Assembly: GCA_963717195.1 (NCBI GenBank)
Contig: CAVQVR010000021.1
Coordinates: forward strand, 1,232,477 to 1,296,476
Reading direction: 5' to 3'
Source: JACDAE01 sp963717195
Lineage (GTDB): Bacteria; Chloroflexota; Ktedonobacteria; Ktedonobacterales; Ktedonobacteraceae
Length of the DNA stretch: 64,000 nucleotides
Part shown: in pieces, positions 34,775 through 42,902 of the stretch
Layout: each line of letters opens with the position of its first letter
Numbering within the stretch: position 1 is the first letter of the stretch
Made by a program: the position numbers and the translations under genes
Notes under the pieces: generated by a model
Told to the model about the DNA's origin: nothing
The model's input: the letters and a program-made list of their open reading frames with translations, nothing else
Databases searched by the model: none

Positions 34775-35605
34775 ATGTTTATCAAAGTGTTTTTTTTGGG
34801 AAGGCCTGGAAGTGGTAAGTCGACTGCTGCTCGCCATATGATTGAGTTGGCTAAAAGAAGAAATTATTCAACTCTTTATATGAAGGATTATGATATCTTG
34901 TACCAGATGTTTCAAGAAGATCGTGACCGTAAACAATTTCGTCCAGCCGATTATGGTGGTTTTGATGTGCTAGATAACACAGTATTCGATATAGCCTTGG
35001 AGCAGTTAGAGAGAGATATTCTTGCCATCCCCTATTCTGAGAAAAAGCAACTGATGATAATTGAATTCGCTCGTGATGATTATCGTACCGCACTAAATTT
35101 GTTTAGTCCTGCATTCCTCCAGGACTCTTATATCCTTTTTGTTGATGCCGATTTGTCAGGCTGTATAAGCCGTATTCATAAACGCGTTGAGACGCCTTCG
35201 GAGCCTGATCACCATTACGTTTCTGATTACATCATGCAGACGTATTATAATAAGGATAACTGGATGTATGTATCTTCTCTCTTAAAGAAAGAGTATCCTC
35301 TTTTAAAGAAAGTAGTTTCTATAGAGAATACAGGCTTATTATCCGATTTGTTAACAAGTGTAGGCGATTTCGCTGAAATGGTTTTTCAGAACCAGTTTGA
35401 TCAACAAGAAAAGCGAGCTGAGTATGAAATACTGAATGCTAATTCACCGGATCATAGTGATCGGGTTATACGAGAGAGGGCTTCGGAGCAATCTATTCAA
35501 TCTGCCGATATGAAAAGCATAATTACACCTCTACCTTCTTCCTCAACCTCTTATAAGCAATACACAGGTGAGCCGCGAAGCGGCCTCGCTGTGCAGGCTC
35601 ACTAG
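34775..35605 (+). CDS. Small P-loop kinase-like NTPase, paralog A
   Basis: The 276-residue protein begins MFIKVFFLGRPGSGKSTAARHM, a Walker A (GRPGSGKST) at the N-terminus as in adenylate-kinase-type P-loop kinases. Conserved with two paralogs (39169, 40301) are DYDILYQMF, FRPADYGGFD, a Walker-B-like strand ending IIEFARDDYRTAL, LFVDADLSGC and DHHYVSDYIM. These could form acceptor-binding and lid parts. The C-terminal tail (last about 50 residues) is absent from the paralogs and overlaps the convergent sigma-like gene by 83 bases. AGGAGG lies before the ATG. The substrate is unknown; a nucleotide or small-molecule kinase role is inference. Confidence 0.75.
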   Translation: MFIKVFFLGRPGSGKSTAARHMIELAKRRNYSTLYMKDYDILYQMFQEDRDRKQFRPADYGGFDVLDNTVFDIALEQLERDILAIPYSEKKQLMIIEFARDDYRTALNLFSPAFLQDSYILFVDADLSGCISRIHKRVETPSEPDHHYVSDYIMQTYYNKDNWMYVSSLLKKEYPLLKKVVSIENTGLLSDLLTSVGDFAEMVFQNQFDQQEKRAEYEILNANSPDHSDRVIRERASEQSIQSADMKSIITPLPSSSTSYKQYTGEPRSGLAVQAH

Positions 35606-36182
35606 GCAAAGGGCGCTTATAATCACGCAGATGGATACCTTCCTTGGAGAGCGATTGCTCCAGCAGTGTAGGTGGAGCATCGAAATCGGAGATGTTTGCC
35701 AGGTCCGTCAGAAGAGCTATGCGTTGCTGATGGGGGAAGTGGGCTACCACCTGAGCGGCCATAACAATCGCTGTACAAAAGATAAGGTGATCCAGGGCGA
35801 TCTGTGCGGGATCGACCAGGTCACGAGGCGTACAAGGAAGTTGATCGGAATCCTCGTTGGAGAAGGGACGGACGAGATGTTGATCTTTACGGCGGCGATC
35901 ACGGAAGTAGTTCTGAGCAATAACTTTGCTTAACGATTTGAGGGAAACAACCGGTTGAACTTCGCCTCGCTTTGCACGTTGCGTATAACGGAAGGTGCGT
36001 AGAAGCGCTTCCTGCGCAATATCCTCGGACACCTCTTTTTGTTGCCCACGCCAACAAGACACATCGGCGTACACCACCCATTTTTCAACCATAGCAAGGA
36101 GCCAGGTAAAGAGATCGTTCCATATCTGTTCATCATCGTCCGTGTAATCCATTACTGTGAGAGCATTGGCAATGTCCAGCAT
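35523..36182 (-). CDS. Sigma-70-like factor with atypical C-terminal half (module B)
   Basis: The start at 36182 is set by a perfect AGGAGG 9 bases upstream; the longer frame to 36338 lacks a site. The 219-residue product matches the protein at 31290: IWNDLFTWLLAMVEKW, SEDIAQEALLRTFRYT and IAQNYFRDRRRKDQ resemble region 2, then FPHQQRIALLTDLANISDF, EGIHLRDYKRPLPSEP and CIAYKRLRKK replace the normal region-4 helix-turn-helix. It is divergent from the second MerR-GAF regulator (module B) and its 3' end overlaps P-loop gene A antisense. The two sigma-like genes thus have the same neighbours. Confidence 0.7.
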   Translation of the reverse strand: MLDIANALTVMDYTDDDEQIWNDLFTWLLAMVEKWVVYADVSCWRGQQKEVSEDIAQEALLRTFRYTQRAKRGEVQPVVSLKSLSKVIAQNYFRDRRRKDQHLVRPFSNEDSDQLPCTPRDLVDPAQIALDHLIFCTAIVMAAQVVAHFPHQQRIALLTDLANISDFDAPPTLLEQSLSKEGIHLRDYKRPLPSEPAQRGRFAAHLCIAYKRLRKKVEV

Positions 36183-36463
36183 GTGAAAGAACCTCCTAAA
36201 GGATTGCTTGTGCGCTTGTCTCCTGCATCTAGATAGCGGGTGAGCAAGTTGCCTCCGCTGGTATGTTATTTCTCTAATTTTAGAGGTATCGTAACTTTTC
36301 TCCAGCCAGGTAAAGAAATATGAAGAAACTTCACCCATAGGAAGTTAGTTCTGTTACCTAAGAGTAATAGTACCTGAACAAGAGAACTTTGTCAATCAAA
36401 GAAAAAAGAAGATCAGTTATGAAGGTGCGTGTTGTGAAGTTCTAAGAGCCATGTACAAATTTG

Positions 36464-36493
36464 TTGACAATATTGATGCAGGTGATTTACAAT
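36464..36493 (+). promoter_or_regulatory. Promoter for the module B MerR-GAF gene
   Basis: A perfect TTGACA (36464-36469) and TACAAT (36488-36493), 18-base spacer. It leaves a leader of about 145 bases before the start at 36645. The remainder of 36183-36644 holds no gene. Confidence 0.6.
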
Positions 36494-36644
36494 AAGCAGG
36501 TTGTATGAAGGATAATACATTTCTAGAGTTACATGCTTTCTATTTGTCTTTCACGTCTACAACTATACAAAGAGGTAGTTGTATGTTACTATTAAGCGTG
36601 TAGCAGGATCCCGAGTGTGTGCTGCGTTTTTTGGGGAGATGGAG

Positions 36645-38738
36645 ATGGACGAGCGAAGTTTGCAAAGCATCAAAGCACATCTTCAACGCGAGGATGCCCA
36701 GAAACGAATTCTGCAACATATCCAGAAGGGACGTGCCGAAGCGACGGTAACAATTAGTCGTGCGGCGGAATTGTTCGAGTTTACCGAGAATAAGTTGCGC
36801 GATTGGGAGAAGTATGGGTTCCTCAATCCTCTTCGTCCTGTGGGACCGATGGGAAGACGTTTGTATACTCTGCGTGATCTGGATACGCTGGCGATTATTC
36901 GTGAATTGATTGATGCTGGCTATTCACCGGGCGATATTCCAGCTGATATCGATCAACTCTGGTTCACGGCCTATTTTCCTGGTCAGGGAATGGGAAATGG
37001 GGAGTACTGGAGCCCGACGTTGAGGCAGAGCAGGCTCGATGATTTACCTATTAATGAGCGCATAGAAAGAGCTCGTGCCTGCTCAACATTTCGCTATTTT
37101 GCTTCGCGTGCCCTGCGCCTGTCATTACTCTTGATCTCCGAGGATATGCCAGGCGCACAGGCCGGGCTGTTATTACCTCTTGAAGCAGAAGGTGGAGCCG
37201 TTCTTCGCCGTGTGGAAGACATAACGAGACTGGGCGAGACGTTAGTTGGTTGGCTGGATCAGACGCGTTCCTCCTATACATTGTTGACCTCTGCGCCTTC
37301 ATTCGAATATACCTCTGATTATCGGTTGCATCCATTGTTGACAATGAAGTCAGGGGTGGCGCAAGAAGAAGTTCCTAAAGATGCCACCTTGATTGTTGTA
37401 CCAAGAGAGACACGCCCCTTGACTCTAGCAACTGATACTGTAGAGACGATTCGCTTACTCTTGCGCCCCCTCTATAAGGATATTCAGAGTGTACGTCAAT
37501 GTTTTGGTCCGGGAATGCGCGATGTACCAGAGCCTGCAACTGATTTAAGCAACGGCTCAAAGTACGAGGACGATATTCTCAACGGCCTGGCCGAACTTAC
37601 CGTGCGTCTGGGCGGTTTGAACGCCGAGGGAAAAGAACGCTGGCATTTTTGTTGTATCTTTTTATCCGATTACCCCTCATCACTTCTCTCTCTTCAGCAA
37701 CGCAGTCTGGTAGTACGTGCTCAGAGCAAGCATGCTCCCTATCGGATTGGCATTACCACTCTTTCTTCTCAGCAGCCAACGACAGGATTATGCCTGAAAG
37801 CTTTTCAGAGTGGGCACATCATTCATTTGCCGGAAATTTCGTCCGTGGACACAACTCTTGCCCTGCGTGACCTGGAAGAACCTATTGGCTCAGCGGTAGC
37901 GGTACCAGTGGAAGATAATGATGGTATCTCGGTTGGAGTCATCTACGTCGTGTCTGAGTATCCTCAAGCGTTTTCCAGGAGCGACTTGCGCCTTTTGAGG
38001 CTGATTGGAAAAATGATTGGAGAATTGCTTGATATCTATTTCGCACGTCTGAGTACGGTAGGAAAACTGAGAAATCTGATGGCATATCCAGAATATGTGG
38101 ATCTGCGCTTTAAGGATTTCCTCTCAGAGAATGAATTTATTCGTGATATCGAGGCACTTCTTAGCGAAGTTCAGATGAGAAATGATCCATTGAAGGAAGT
38201 CGTCTCGTTTATTGCAGTCGATATTGACAACCAGAGCGGCCTGGCGAATCGTTATGGTGATCAGATAGCCAGAGATCTGGTACGGACCGTAGGATTGCGT
38301 ATTCATGGTCAACTGCGTGCATTTAAAGATGATGCAGCCTATGAGCTCTATCATATCAACTCAGACCGATTTTACATCGTCCTGAAGGGATTATCACTGG
38401 AGCAGGCACGTGCGAAAGCAGAACTGCTCAGGCAGGTATTGGGAACCACCTATCAGATTGATCCTTTGCGTATTCCCGCCGGGCAGCCCACCTTGCAAGA
38501 GCATATGGTGACATTCTCCAATATCAGTGTTCGCCTGGGAGTGGCCTGTTATTTCTACTGGAAGCTCAAGGAGGTTTTGTTACGTTGCCCTCCTACAACG
38601 GCGGTTGTTGAGACGCGGATGCAGATTATGGGATTTCTCGAAGAGGTGCTTGACCTGGGCAAACGAGAAGGCGGGAACGTCGTTATGAGTTGGGAGCCTG
38701 ATATTCGAGGCTTCGTACGTATCTCACCTTCAACGTAA
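36645..38738 (+). CDS. MerR-type HTH / GAF / degenerate GGDEF regulator (module B)
   Basis: The 697-residue protein is collinear with the one at 32530: MDERSLQSIKAHLQ, MerR helix region VTISRAAELFEFTENKLRDW and AIIRELIDAGYSPGDI, the middle domain FRYFASRALRLSLLLISED and LGETLVGWLDQTRSSYTL, GAF part VAVPVEDNDGISVGVIYVV, then a GGDEF-like domain where the signature is INSDRFYIVLKG. Start 36645 is chosen by alignment to the paralog and GGAG upstream; in-frame codons reach 36579. Loss of the GGDEF signature in both copies argues against cyclase activity. A nucleotide-sensing transcription factor is the likeliest role. Confidence 0.75.
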   Translation: MDERSLQSIKAHLQREDAQKRILQHIQKGRAEATVTISRAAELFEFTENKLRDWEKYGFLNPLRPVGPMGRRLYTLRDLDTLAIIRELIDAGYSPGDIPADIDQLWFTAYFPGQGMGNGEYWSPTLRQSRLDDLPINERIERARACSTFRYFASRALRLSLLLISEDMPGAQAGLLLPLEAEGGAVLRRVEDITRLGETLVGWLDQTRSSYTLLTSAPSFEYTSDYRLHPLLTMKSGVAQEEVPKDATLIVVPRETRPLTLATDTVETIRLLLRPLYKDIQSVRQCFGPGMRDVPEPATDLSNGSKYEDDILNGLAELTVRLGGLNAEGKERWHFCCIFLSDYPSSLLSLQQRSLVVRAQSKHAPYRIGITTLSSQQPTTGLCLKAFQSGHIIHLPEISSVDTTLALRDLEEPIGSAVAVPVEDNDGISVGVIYVVSEYPQAFSRSDLRLLRLIGKMIGELLDIYFARLSTVGKLRNLMAYPEYVDLRFKDFLSENEFIRDIEALLSEVQMRNDPLKEVVSFIAVDIDNQSGLANRYGDQIARDLVRTVGLRIHGQLRAFKDDAAYELYHINSDRFYIVLKGLSLEQARAKAELLRQVLGTTYQIDPLRIPAGQPTLQEHMVTFSNISVRLGVACYFYWKLKEVLLRCPPTTAVVETRMQIMGFLEEVLDLGKREGGNVVMSWEPDIRGFVRISPST

Positions 38739-38869
38739 GAGAATTATTTATAGATAAGCTTAAGAAATTCCCCCTTTCCCTTGACGGCAAGTAGCCTATA
38801 TAACCTACTGTTCTGAGATTTGTGTAACCGGTGTGTTATTTTTCCTGTATACTGAAAGTGTAGAGAAAA

Positions 38870-39063
38870 AGCTAACCGCATCCTTTGCATTAGCTTGAGT
38901 TCCTCCTAAAGGTATACAAATAAAAAGATTGTGCTCAATAGATATATTAAAGACTTTCACAACGTAATACGGATGCAGCACAGAAAAAAAGTACCACAGT
39001 GGTACCTGGATTGCAAGATCGAATTACATCCGTGAGAGGGGCGCGAAGACTCGCGCCCCTCTC
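38870..39063 (+). promoter_or_regulatory. Leader region of P-loop gene B with three hairpins
   Basis: In the 430-base gap (38739-39168): AGCTAA/TTAGCT at 38870-38895, GTACCAC-A-GTGGTAC at 38991-39005, and a GC-rich terminator-like stem GAGAGGGGCGCGA (39034-39046) with TCGCGCCCCTCTC (39051-39063). The last is 105 bases before the P-loop start. I see no good promoter after it, so it may act as an attenuator, or simply end the upstream regulator's transcript. Confidence 0.5.
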
Positions 39064-39168
39064 CTGTTACAGTTGGAGATACAAGGAGCTTTATTTGTGC
39101 AGCATGGAGGCAACATAACAGGCACTGCCAAAGAATAAAATAAACGTTAGCAGGCAGGAGTGTTCTAT

Positions 39169-39831
39169 ATGAGCGCGAAAGTTTTTGTTCTGGGGAGACC
39201 CGGAAGCGGTAAATCGACTGCAGCTCGACGAGTGAAGCAGCTCCTCACTCAAAAAGGGTGGGTTGCCGGGCACATTAATGATTATGAGATCTTGCGCAGA
39301 ATGTTTCTGGCTGATACACAGCAGGTCAGGTTCCGACCAACAGAACATAATGGATTTGATGCAATTGACCTTACAGTCATGGATATAGCTCTTCAAGAAG
39401 TAGAGGCAGAAGCACGCTCATGTCTGTCTTCGGTAGATCTGGTGACGATTGAGTTTGCACGCAATGATTATCGTGAGGCACTGCAACAGTTCACCGCACC
39501 TTTTCTCAAAGATGCCTACTTTCTCTTCCTGGATGCGGATATAGAGACCTGTTTACGACGCGTGCATGAGCGTGTTGCGAACTCAATTTCGCTTGATGAT
39601 CATCCCTCTTTCTCGGATGCTATCTTTAGAAGCTACTATCAGAAGGAGAATGCAGCTTATATGGCCGCCCGCTTGCAAAGAGAGTTTGGTATTCATAAGC
39701 CGGTAAAAATCATCAACAATACAGGTTCGCTGGATGACTTTATGCGTCGCATTGAGCAAGTTGCTGACGAAATTTTCAGACAAGAAGCGTGGGACTCCTT
39801 CCTTGCCACTAGAGCAGTTCGCGCAGGATAA
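39169..39831 (+). CDS. Small P-loop kinase-like NTPase, paralog B
   Basis: The 220-residue protein starts MSAKVFVLGRPGSGKSTAAR; AGGAG lies 8 bases upstream of the ATG at 39169. Shared motifs with paralogs A and C: Walker A, INDYEILRRMF, FRPTEHNGFDAIDLTVMDIA, VTIEFARNDYREAL, FLFLDADIETCLRRVHERV and a YYQKENAAY segment. It is the most diverged copy and lacks the long tail of paralog A. A strong terminator follows at 39854. Role unknown. Confidence 0.75.
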   Translation: MSAKVFVLGRPGSGKSTAARRVKQLLTQKGWVAGHINDYEILRRMFLADTQQVRFRPTEHNGFDAIDLTVMDIALQEVEAEARSCLSSVDLVTIEFARNDYREALQQFTAPFLKDAYFLFLDADIETCLRRVHERVANSISLDDHPSFSDAIFRSYYQKENAAYMAARLQREFGIHKPVKIINNTGSLDDFMRRIEQVADEIFRQEAWDSFLATRAVRAG

Positions 39832-39853
39832 TAAACACAGCAGCAAGGGATTG

Positions 39854-39910
39854 AGCTAATTTTAAGGGAGATAGAGTGAAAAATGACCTCTCCCTTAAAA
39901 TTAGCTTTTT
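39854..39910 (+). terminator. Rho-independent terminator after P-loop gene B
   Basis: AGCTAATTTTAAGGGAG (39854-39870) pairs perfectly with CTCCCTTAAAATTAGCT (39890-39906), followed by TTTT. Textbook form. Confidence 0.8.
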
Positions 39911-40199
39911 CGTGTGCATTGTCTTTGCATTGAAGTTTGTATATTTTATTGGCTGTGATCCAGGCTCAGATGGTTTGTACAAAGGATATAATAGCGAATA
40001 GAGATAAGGGAGATGTGTTATTGTATAAAGTCTAGTAACAGCACGATCAAATATGTATATTTATTCATTGTTACACAATAAGTTTGCATCAACAAGGATA
40101 CTATGGTAATAATAGTATACACATCTTTGAATTTGAGAAAGATGTGAGTAGTCGGACAGGGAAGGCCAGCGGGTCGCATGAGGTGAAGTGGACTGTTAG

Positions 40200-40272
40200 T
40201 ACTCTATCCATCTTCAATTGGCTGGTGCGCTTCATAAACCCGTGCACCAGCCAATTGAAGATGGATAGAGTA
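40200..40272. repeat. 29-bp-arm palindrome upstream of P-loop gene C
   Basis: Arms 40200-40228 and 40244-40272 are perfect inverse complements around 15 bases. The right arm ends 28 bases before the start codon at 40301. No U-run follows. It may be a leader hairpin or an inserted palindrome. Upstream, 39911-40199 is AT-rich with a TATAAT near 39990 but no clear -35. Confidence 0.55.
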
Positions 40273-40300
40273 TGAGAGAATATCAGGAGGTGTATCTGGC

Positions 40301-40984
40301 ATGTGTGTGAAAATTTTTGTTTTGGGGCGTCCGGGGAGTGGTAAGTCGACTGCTGCTCACCACATGATCGAATTAGCCAGCCGCAGAAATTACGCTTCTC
40401 TTTTTGTGCAGGATTACGATATTTTGCATAAAATGTTTTTAAATGATAGGAAACATGAGCAATTTCGTCCTACGGATCGTGGAGGTTTTGATGTCATTGA
40501 TTTTTCTGTTTTAGATAGTGCGTTGCAGCAAATGGAAGAAGAGGTAGAGGACATTCAGGCTCGCAAGAGTGCCGACATGATATGTATTGAATTTGCACGC
40601 AACGACTATCGTGCGGCGTTAAATCTATTTAGCCCTCTCTTCTTGCGAGATGCTTACATTTTCTTCATTGATTCTGATCTGGAATATTGTATTCGGCGCG
40701 TGCAGGAGCGCGTAACTGATCCTCCATTGCCTGATCATCATTTTGTTTCTGAATATGTTATGCGCACCTATTATAGTAATGATAACTGGAAATATATGCC
40801 TGGTCAGTGCGAGCAGGAACATACAATTTGTAAAGAAATCATAGTTGTTCATAATGATGGACCATTATCGGTACTATTGGAAGATGTGAATAATTTTGTT
40901 GAAAGAATTCTCCTACGAGAGTTTGCGGGATCATTTTTCGGAAATAGGATCGGGAGTATGTCTGCTTTTACCACACGATGTTGA
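40301..40984 (+). CDS. Small P-loop kinase-like NTPase, paralog C
   Basis: The 227-residue protein reads MCVKIFVLGRPGSGKSTAAH at the start and is closest to paralog A (MIELASRRNY, DYDILHKMF, FRPTDRGGFDVIDFSVLD, CIEFARNDYRAALNLFSPLF, FIDSDLEYCIRRV, DHHFVSEYVMRTYYSNDN). AGGAGGTG lies 8 bases before the ATG. It is placed between a perfect palindrome and a dispersed repeat copy. Three copies within about 6 kb point to local duplication. Function unknown. Confidence 0.75.
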   Translation: MCVKIFVLGRPGSGKSTAAHHMIELASRRNYASLFVQDYDILHKMFLNDRKHEQFRPTDRGGFDVIDFSVLDSALQQMEEEVEDIQARKSADMICIEFARNDYRAALNLFSPLFLRDAYIFFIDSDLEYCIRRVQERVTDPPLPDHHFVSEYVMRTYYSNDNWKYMPGQCEQEHTICKEIIVVHNDGPLSVLLEDVNNFVERILLREFAGSFFGNRIGSMSAFTTRC

Positions 40985-41018
40985 CGATATGTGATACAGT
41001 AAAGGGGCCATGTAGCTA

Positions 41019-41105
41019 GTGCATTTTCACCCTTGGTGCGTCTACTTTTCCTCTCAAGGCAGCAGGAGGCAATGGCCTTTCATGATCTGCTTGCGGGTTC
41101 TGAAA
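41019..41105 (+). repeat. Dispersed 87-bp noncoding repeat, copy 2
   Basis: Same length and order as 3458-3544 (GTGCATTTTCACCCTTGGTG start, TCTGAAA end). The inner hairpin differs in sequence but keeps pairing (AGGC-loop-GCCT). It ends 42 bases before the rho-like start codon. Confidence 0.65.
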
Positions 41106-41147
41106 TGAGAGTGCTGAATTTAGTAGTTGATCAGGAGGCTGGGCCGA

Positions 41148-42068
41148 GTGTCATCAACACGTACTCCCTTTGACAAATTGACCCCTATTCATCCCGAGCG
41201 TCGTATTACCCTGGAAACAGGTGCGACGCCGATTGCTACGCGTCTGATAGACCTGCTGATACCGCTGGGCTATGGGCAGCGTGCGCTTGTTGTCGCACCA
41301 CCCAAGGCGGGGAAGACAACGATTCTGCGCCAGATTGCGGCGGCGCTTCTCAAAAATTCTCCAGAGACGGATTTGTTTCTGTGCCTGGTCGACGAACGTC
41401 CCGAAGAGGTAACAGAATGGCGTACGGAAGTGCAGGGGCCATCAGTGAGGCTTTATGCCTCAAGCTTTGATCAAGCCGCATCAAAGCATGGACCTATTGT
41501 AGAGCGGGCATTGCAGGATGCCAGGCGTGAGGTGGAGCAGGGAAAGGATGTGGTAATTCTGCTGGATTCGCTCACTCGCCTGGCTCGTGCACATAACATG
41601 AGCACTGATATGTGGAGCGGGCCTCGCAATCAGCGTGGAGGCTTTGGAAGTCGTACACTCTCCGGTGGTATTGATGCGCATGCTCTAGAGATCGGGCGAC
41701 GCGTTTTTGGGGCGGCGCGTACCCTTGAGGAAGGTGGTAGTCTGACGATTGTGGCAAGTTGTCTTGTTGAGACTGGGAGTCGCCTGGATGAAGTCGTGTA
41801 CGAAGAATTTAAAGGAACCGGCAATCTTGAAATCCGTCTCTCTCGTGAGTTAGCTGATCGTCGTATATTTCCCGCCATTGATGTAAATGTTTCCAGTACC
41901 CGCCAGGAGGATCGTTTGCTTTCTGCTAACGAACTGCAGGCTATGTCTATTATACGACGGCGTATGGCTGATCTCCCCATGCGTGATGGCGCGGAACAGG
42001 TTGTGCGCCTCTTCGAGAAGACCCATTCCAATGCACAACTGGTGGAAGCTATCGTCAAACAGGGGTAA
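41148..42068 (+). CDS. Rho-like ATPase lacking the N-terminal RNA-binding domain
   Basis: The 306-residue protein matches only the C-terminal motor part of transcription termination factor Rho: FDKLTPIHPERRITLETG, Walker A APPKAGKTTILRQIA, LVDERPEEVTEW, Walker B VVILLDSLTRLARAHN, the Q/R-loop parts SRTLSGGIDAHAL and FKGTGNLEIRLSREL, and a complete C-terminus. Usual Rho has about 420 residues with a helical domain and a cold-shock fold ahead of this. Here a GTG start at 41148 with AGGAGG 9 bases upstream and the dispersed repeat just before it show the gene begins here. It could be a remnant or a specialised paralog; a full rho would be expected elsewhere. Confidence 0.8.
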   Translation: MSSTRTPFDKLTPIHPERRITLETGATPIATRLIDLLIPLGYGQRALVVAPPKAGKTTILRQIAAALLKNSPETDLFLCLVDERPEEVTEWRTEVQGPSVRLYASSFDQAASKHGPIVERALQDARREVEQGKDVVILLDSLTRLARAHNMSTDMWSGPRNQRGGFGSRTLSGGIDAHALEIGRRVFGAARTLEEGGSLTIVASCLVETGSRLDEVVYEEFKGTGNLEIRLSRELADRRIFPAIDVNVSSTRQEDRLLSANELQAMSIIRRRMADLPMRDGAEQVVRLFEKTHSNAQLVEAIVKQG

Positions 42069-42180
42069 ATAGAGTATGTGTTTGTGTGCATCTGACTCCT
42101 ACAAAATTGGATGTTGTTTGATTATTTCGTCTAATACAATAAGGATGTCATCTTAAGAAGAACAAAATGGAAGGTGAAAT

Positions 42181-42891
42181 ATGCGTTGTCCCTATTGTGG
42201 GGGGCTAAATTCAGATCAAGCCCAATTTTGTGTTCGTTGTGGTAGAGATATGTCTAAGCCGCCTGTACAAACAACAGCGTCGCGTTCGAGAGCGCCTTAT
42301 CCACCACCACCGCCACCACAGCAACCGCCCTACCAGAATCCGCGCCAGCCAGCACCTGGACAAGGGTATCCCAGACCTACGGCACCCCAGGCTCCAGCAC
42401 CATATCAGCCGTCCAGGCAGGCATCACCAACACCATCAGCGCCACGTGTACCAACACGTCATGTTGCAGAGGCTCCGGTAAGCCCCCTTCTGCCTCCTGT
42501 ACCGGTAGGACCAGAAGCACCTGCACCTTTTCCGCCACATACCATGCAGCAACTGAAGACGCTCGAACAGGGAGCGCTCAATTATAGTCTTGTAAGTGAG
42601 GAAGAGAGCGTCGGGCGCAAAAAAACTGTACGTATCCTCTATCAACGTTGTACGCCATGGCAGCAGGTTGCTACCTTGCTCAAAGCTTTGAAAGAGCAGC
42701 AGTCAGACAAGTTCACTACGATCACCATTCAGGGCTTTTATGGGCAGGAAAACAGTGTGTATGGATTTACGAATGGACAGCTTCAGTTTGATCGCAATGT
42801 GCAACTGGGGAGCCAGATTATGAACCGTTACCAGATTGAGACGGGCAACGGCTTTGAGACTGACTCCGTGCGTATCGTTTTATCAGAATAG
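42181..42891 (+). CDS. Zinc-ribbon, proline-rich protein with unknown C-terminal domain
   Basis: The 236-residue protein starts with a zinc ribbon (MRCPYCGGLNSDQAQFCVRCGRD without spaces broken: CPYC at 3-6 and CVRC at 17-20), a Pro/Gln-rich disordered linker (about 30-115), and a C-terminal domain (about 125-236) with LKTLEQGALNYSLVSEEES, and FYGQENSVYGFTNGQLQFD. Such zinc-ribbon proteins are common in Chloroflexota and are often uncharacterised. The C-terminal part has no known catalytic motif that I recognise. It is followed closely by a phosphorylase remnant. Confidence 0.7.
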   Translation: MRCPYCGGLNSDQAQFCVRCGRDMSKPPVQTTASRSRAPYPPPPPPQQPPYQNPRQPAPGQGYPRPTAPQAPAPYQPSRQASPTPSAPRVPTRHVAEAPVSPLLPPVPVGPEAPAPFPPHTMQQLKTLEQGALNYSLVSEEESVGRKKTVRILYQRCTPWQQVATLLKALKEQQSDKFTTITIQGFYGQENSVYGFTNGQLQFDRNVQLGSQIMNRYQIETGNGFETDSVRIVLSE

Positions 42892-42902
42892 CAGGGCCTG
42901 AT

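Noticed and set aside
41481..42091. Minus-strand open frames opposite the rho-like gene
   Set aside because: Antisense to intact Rho motifs; low complexity and no start signal.
42181..42300. CRISPR-like repeats in the proline-rich coding region and elsewhere
   Set aside because: The repeats are short codon repeats for Pro/Gln; no spaced direct repeats of 25-40 bases and no cas genes are present in the window.
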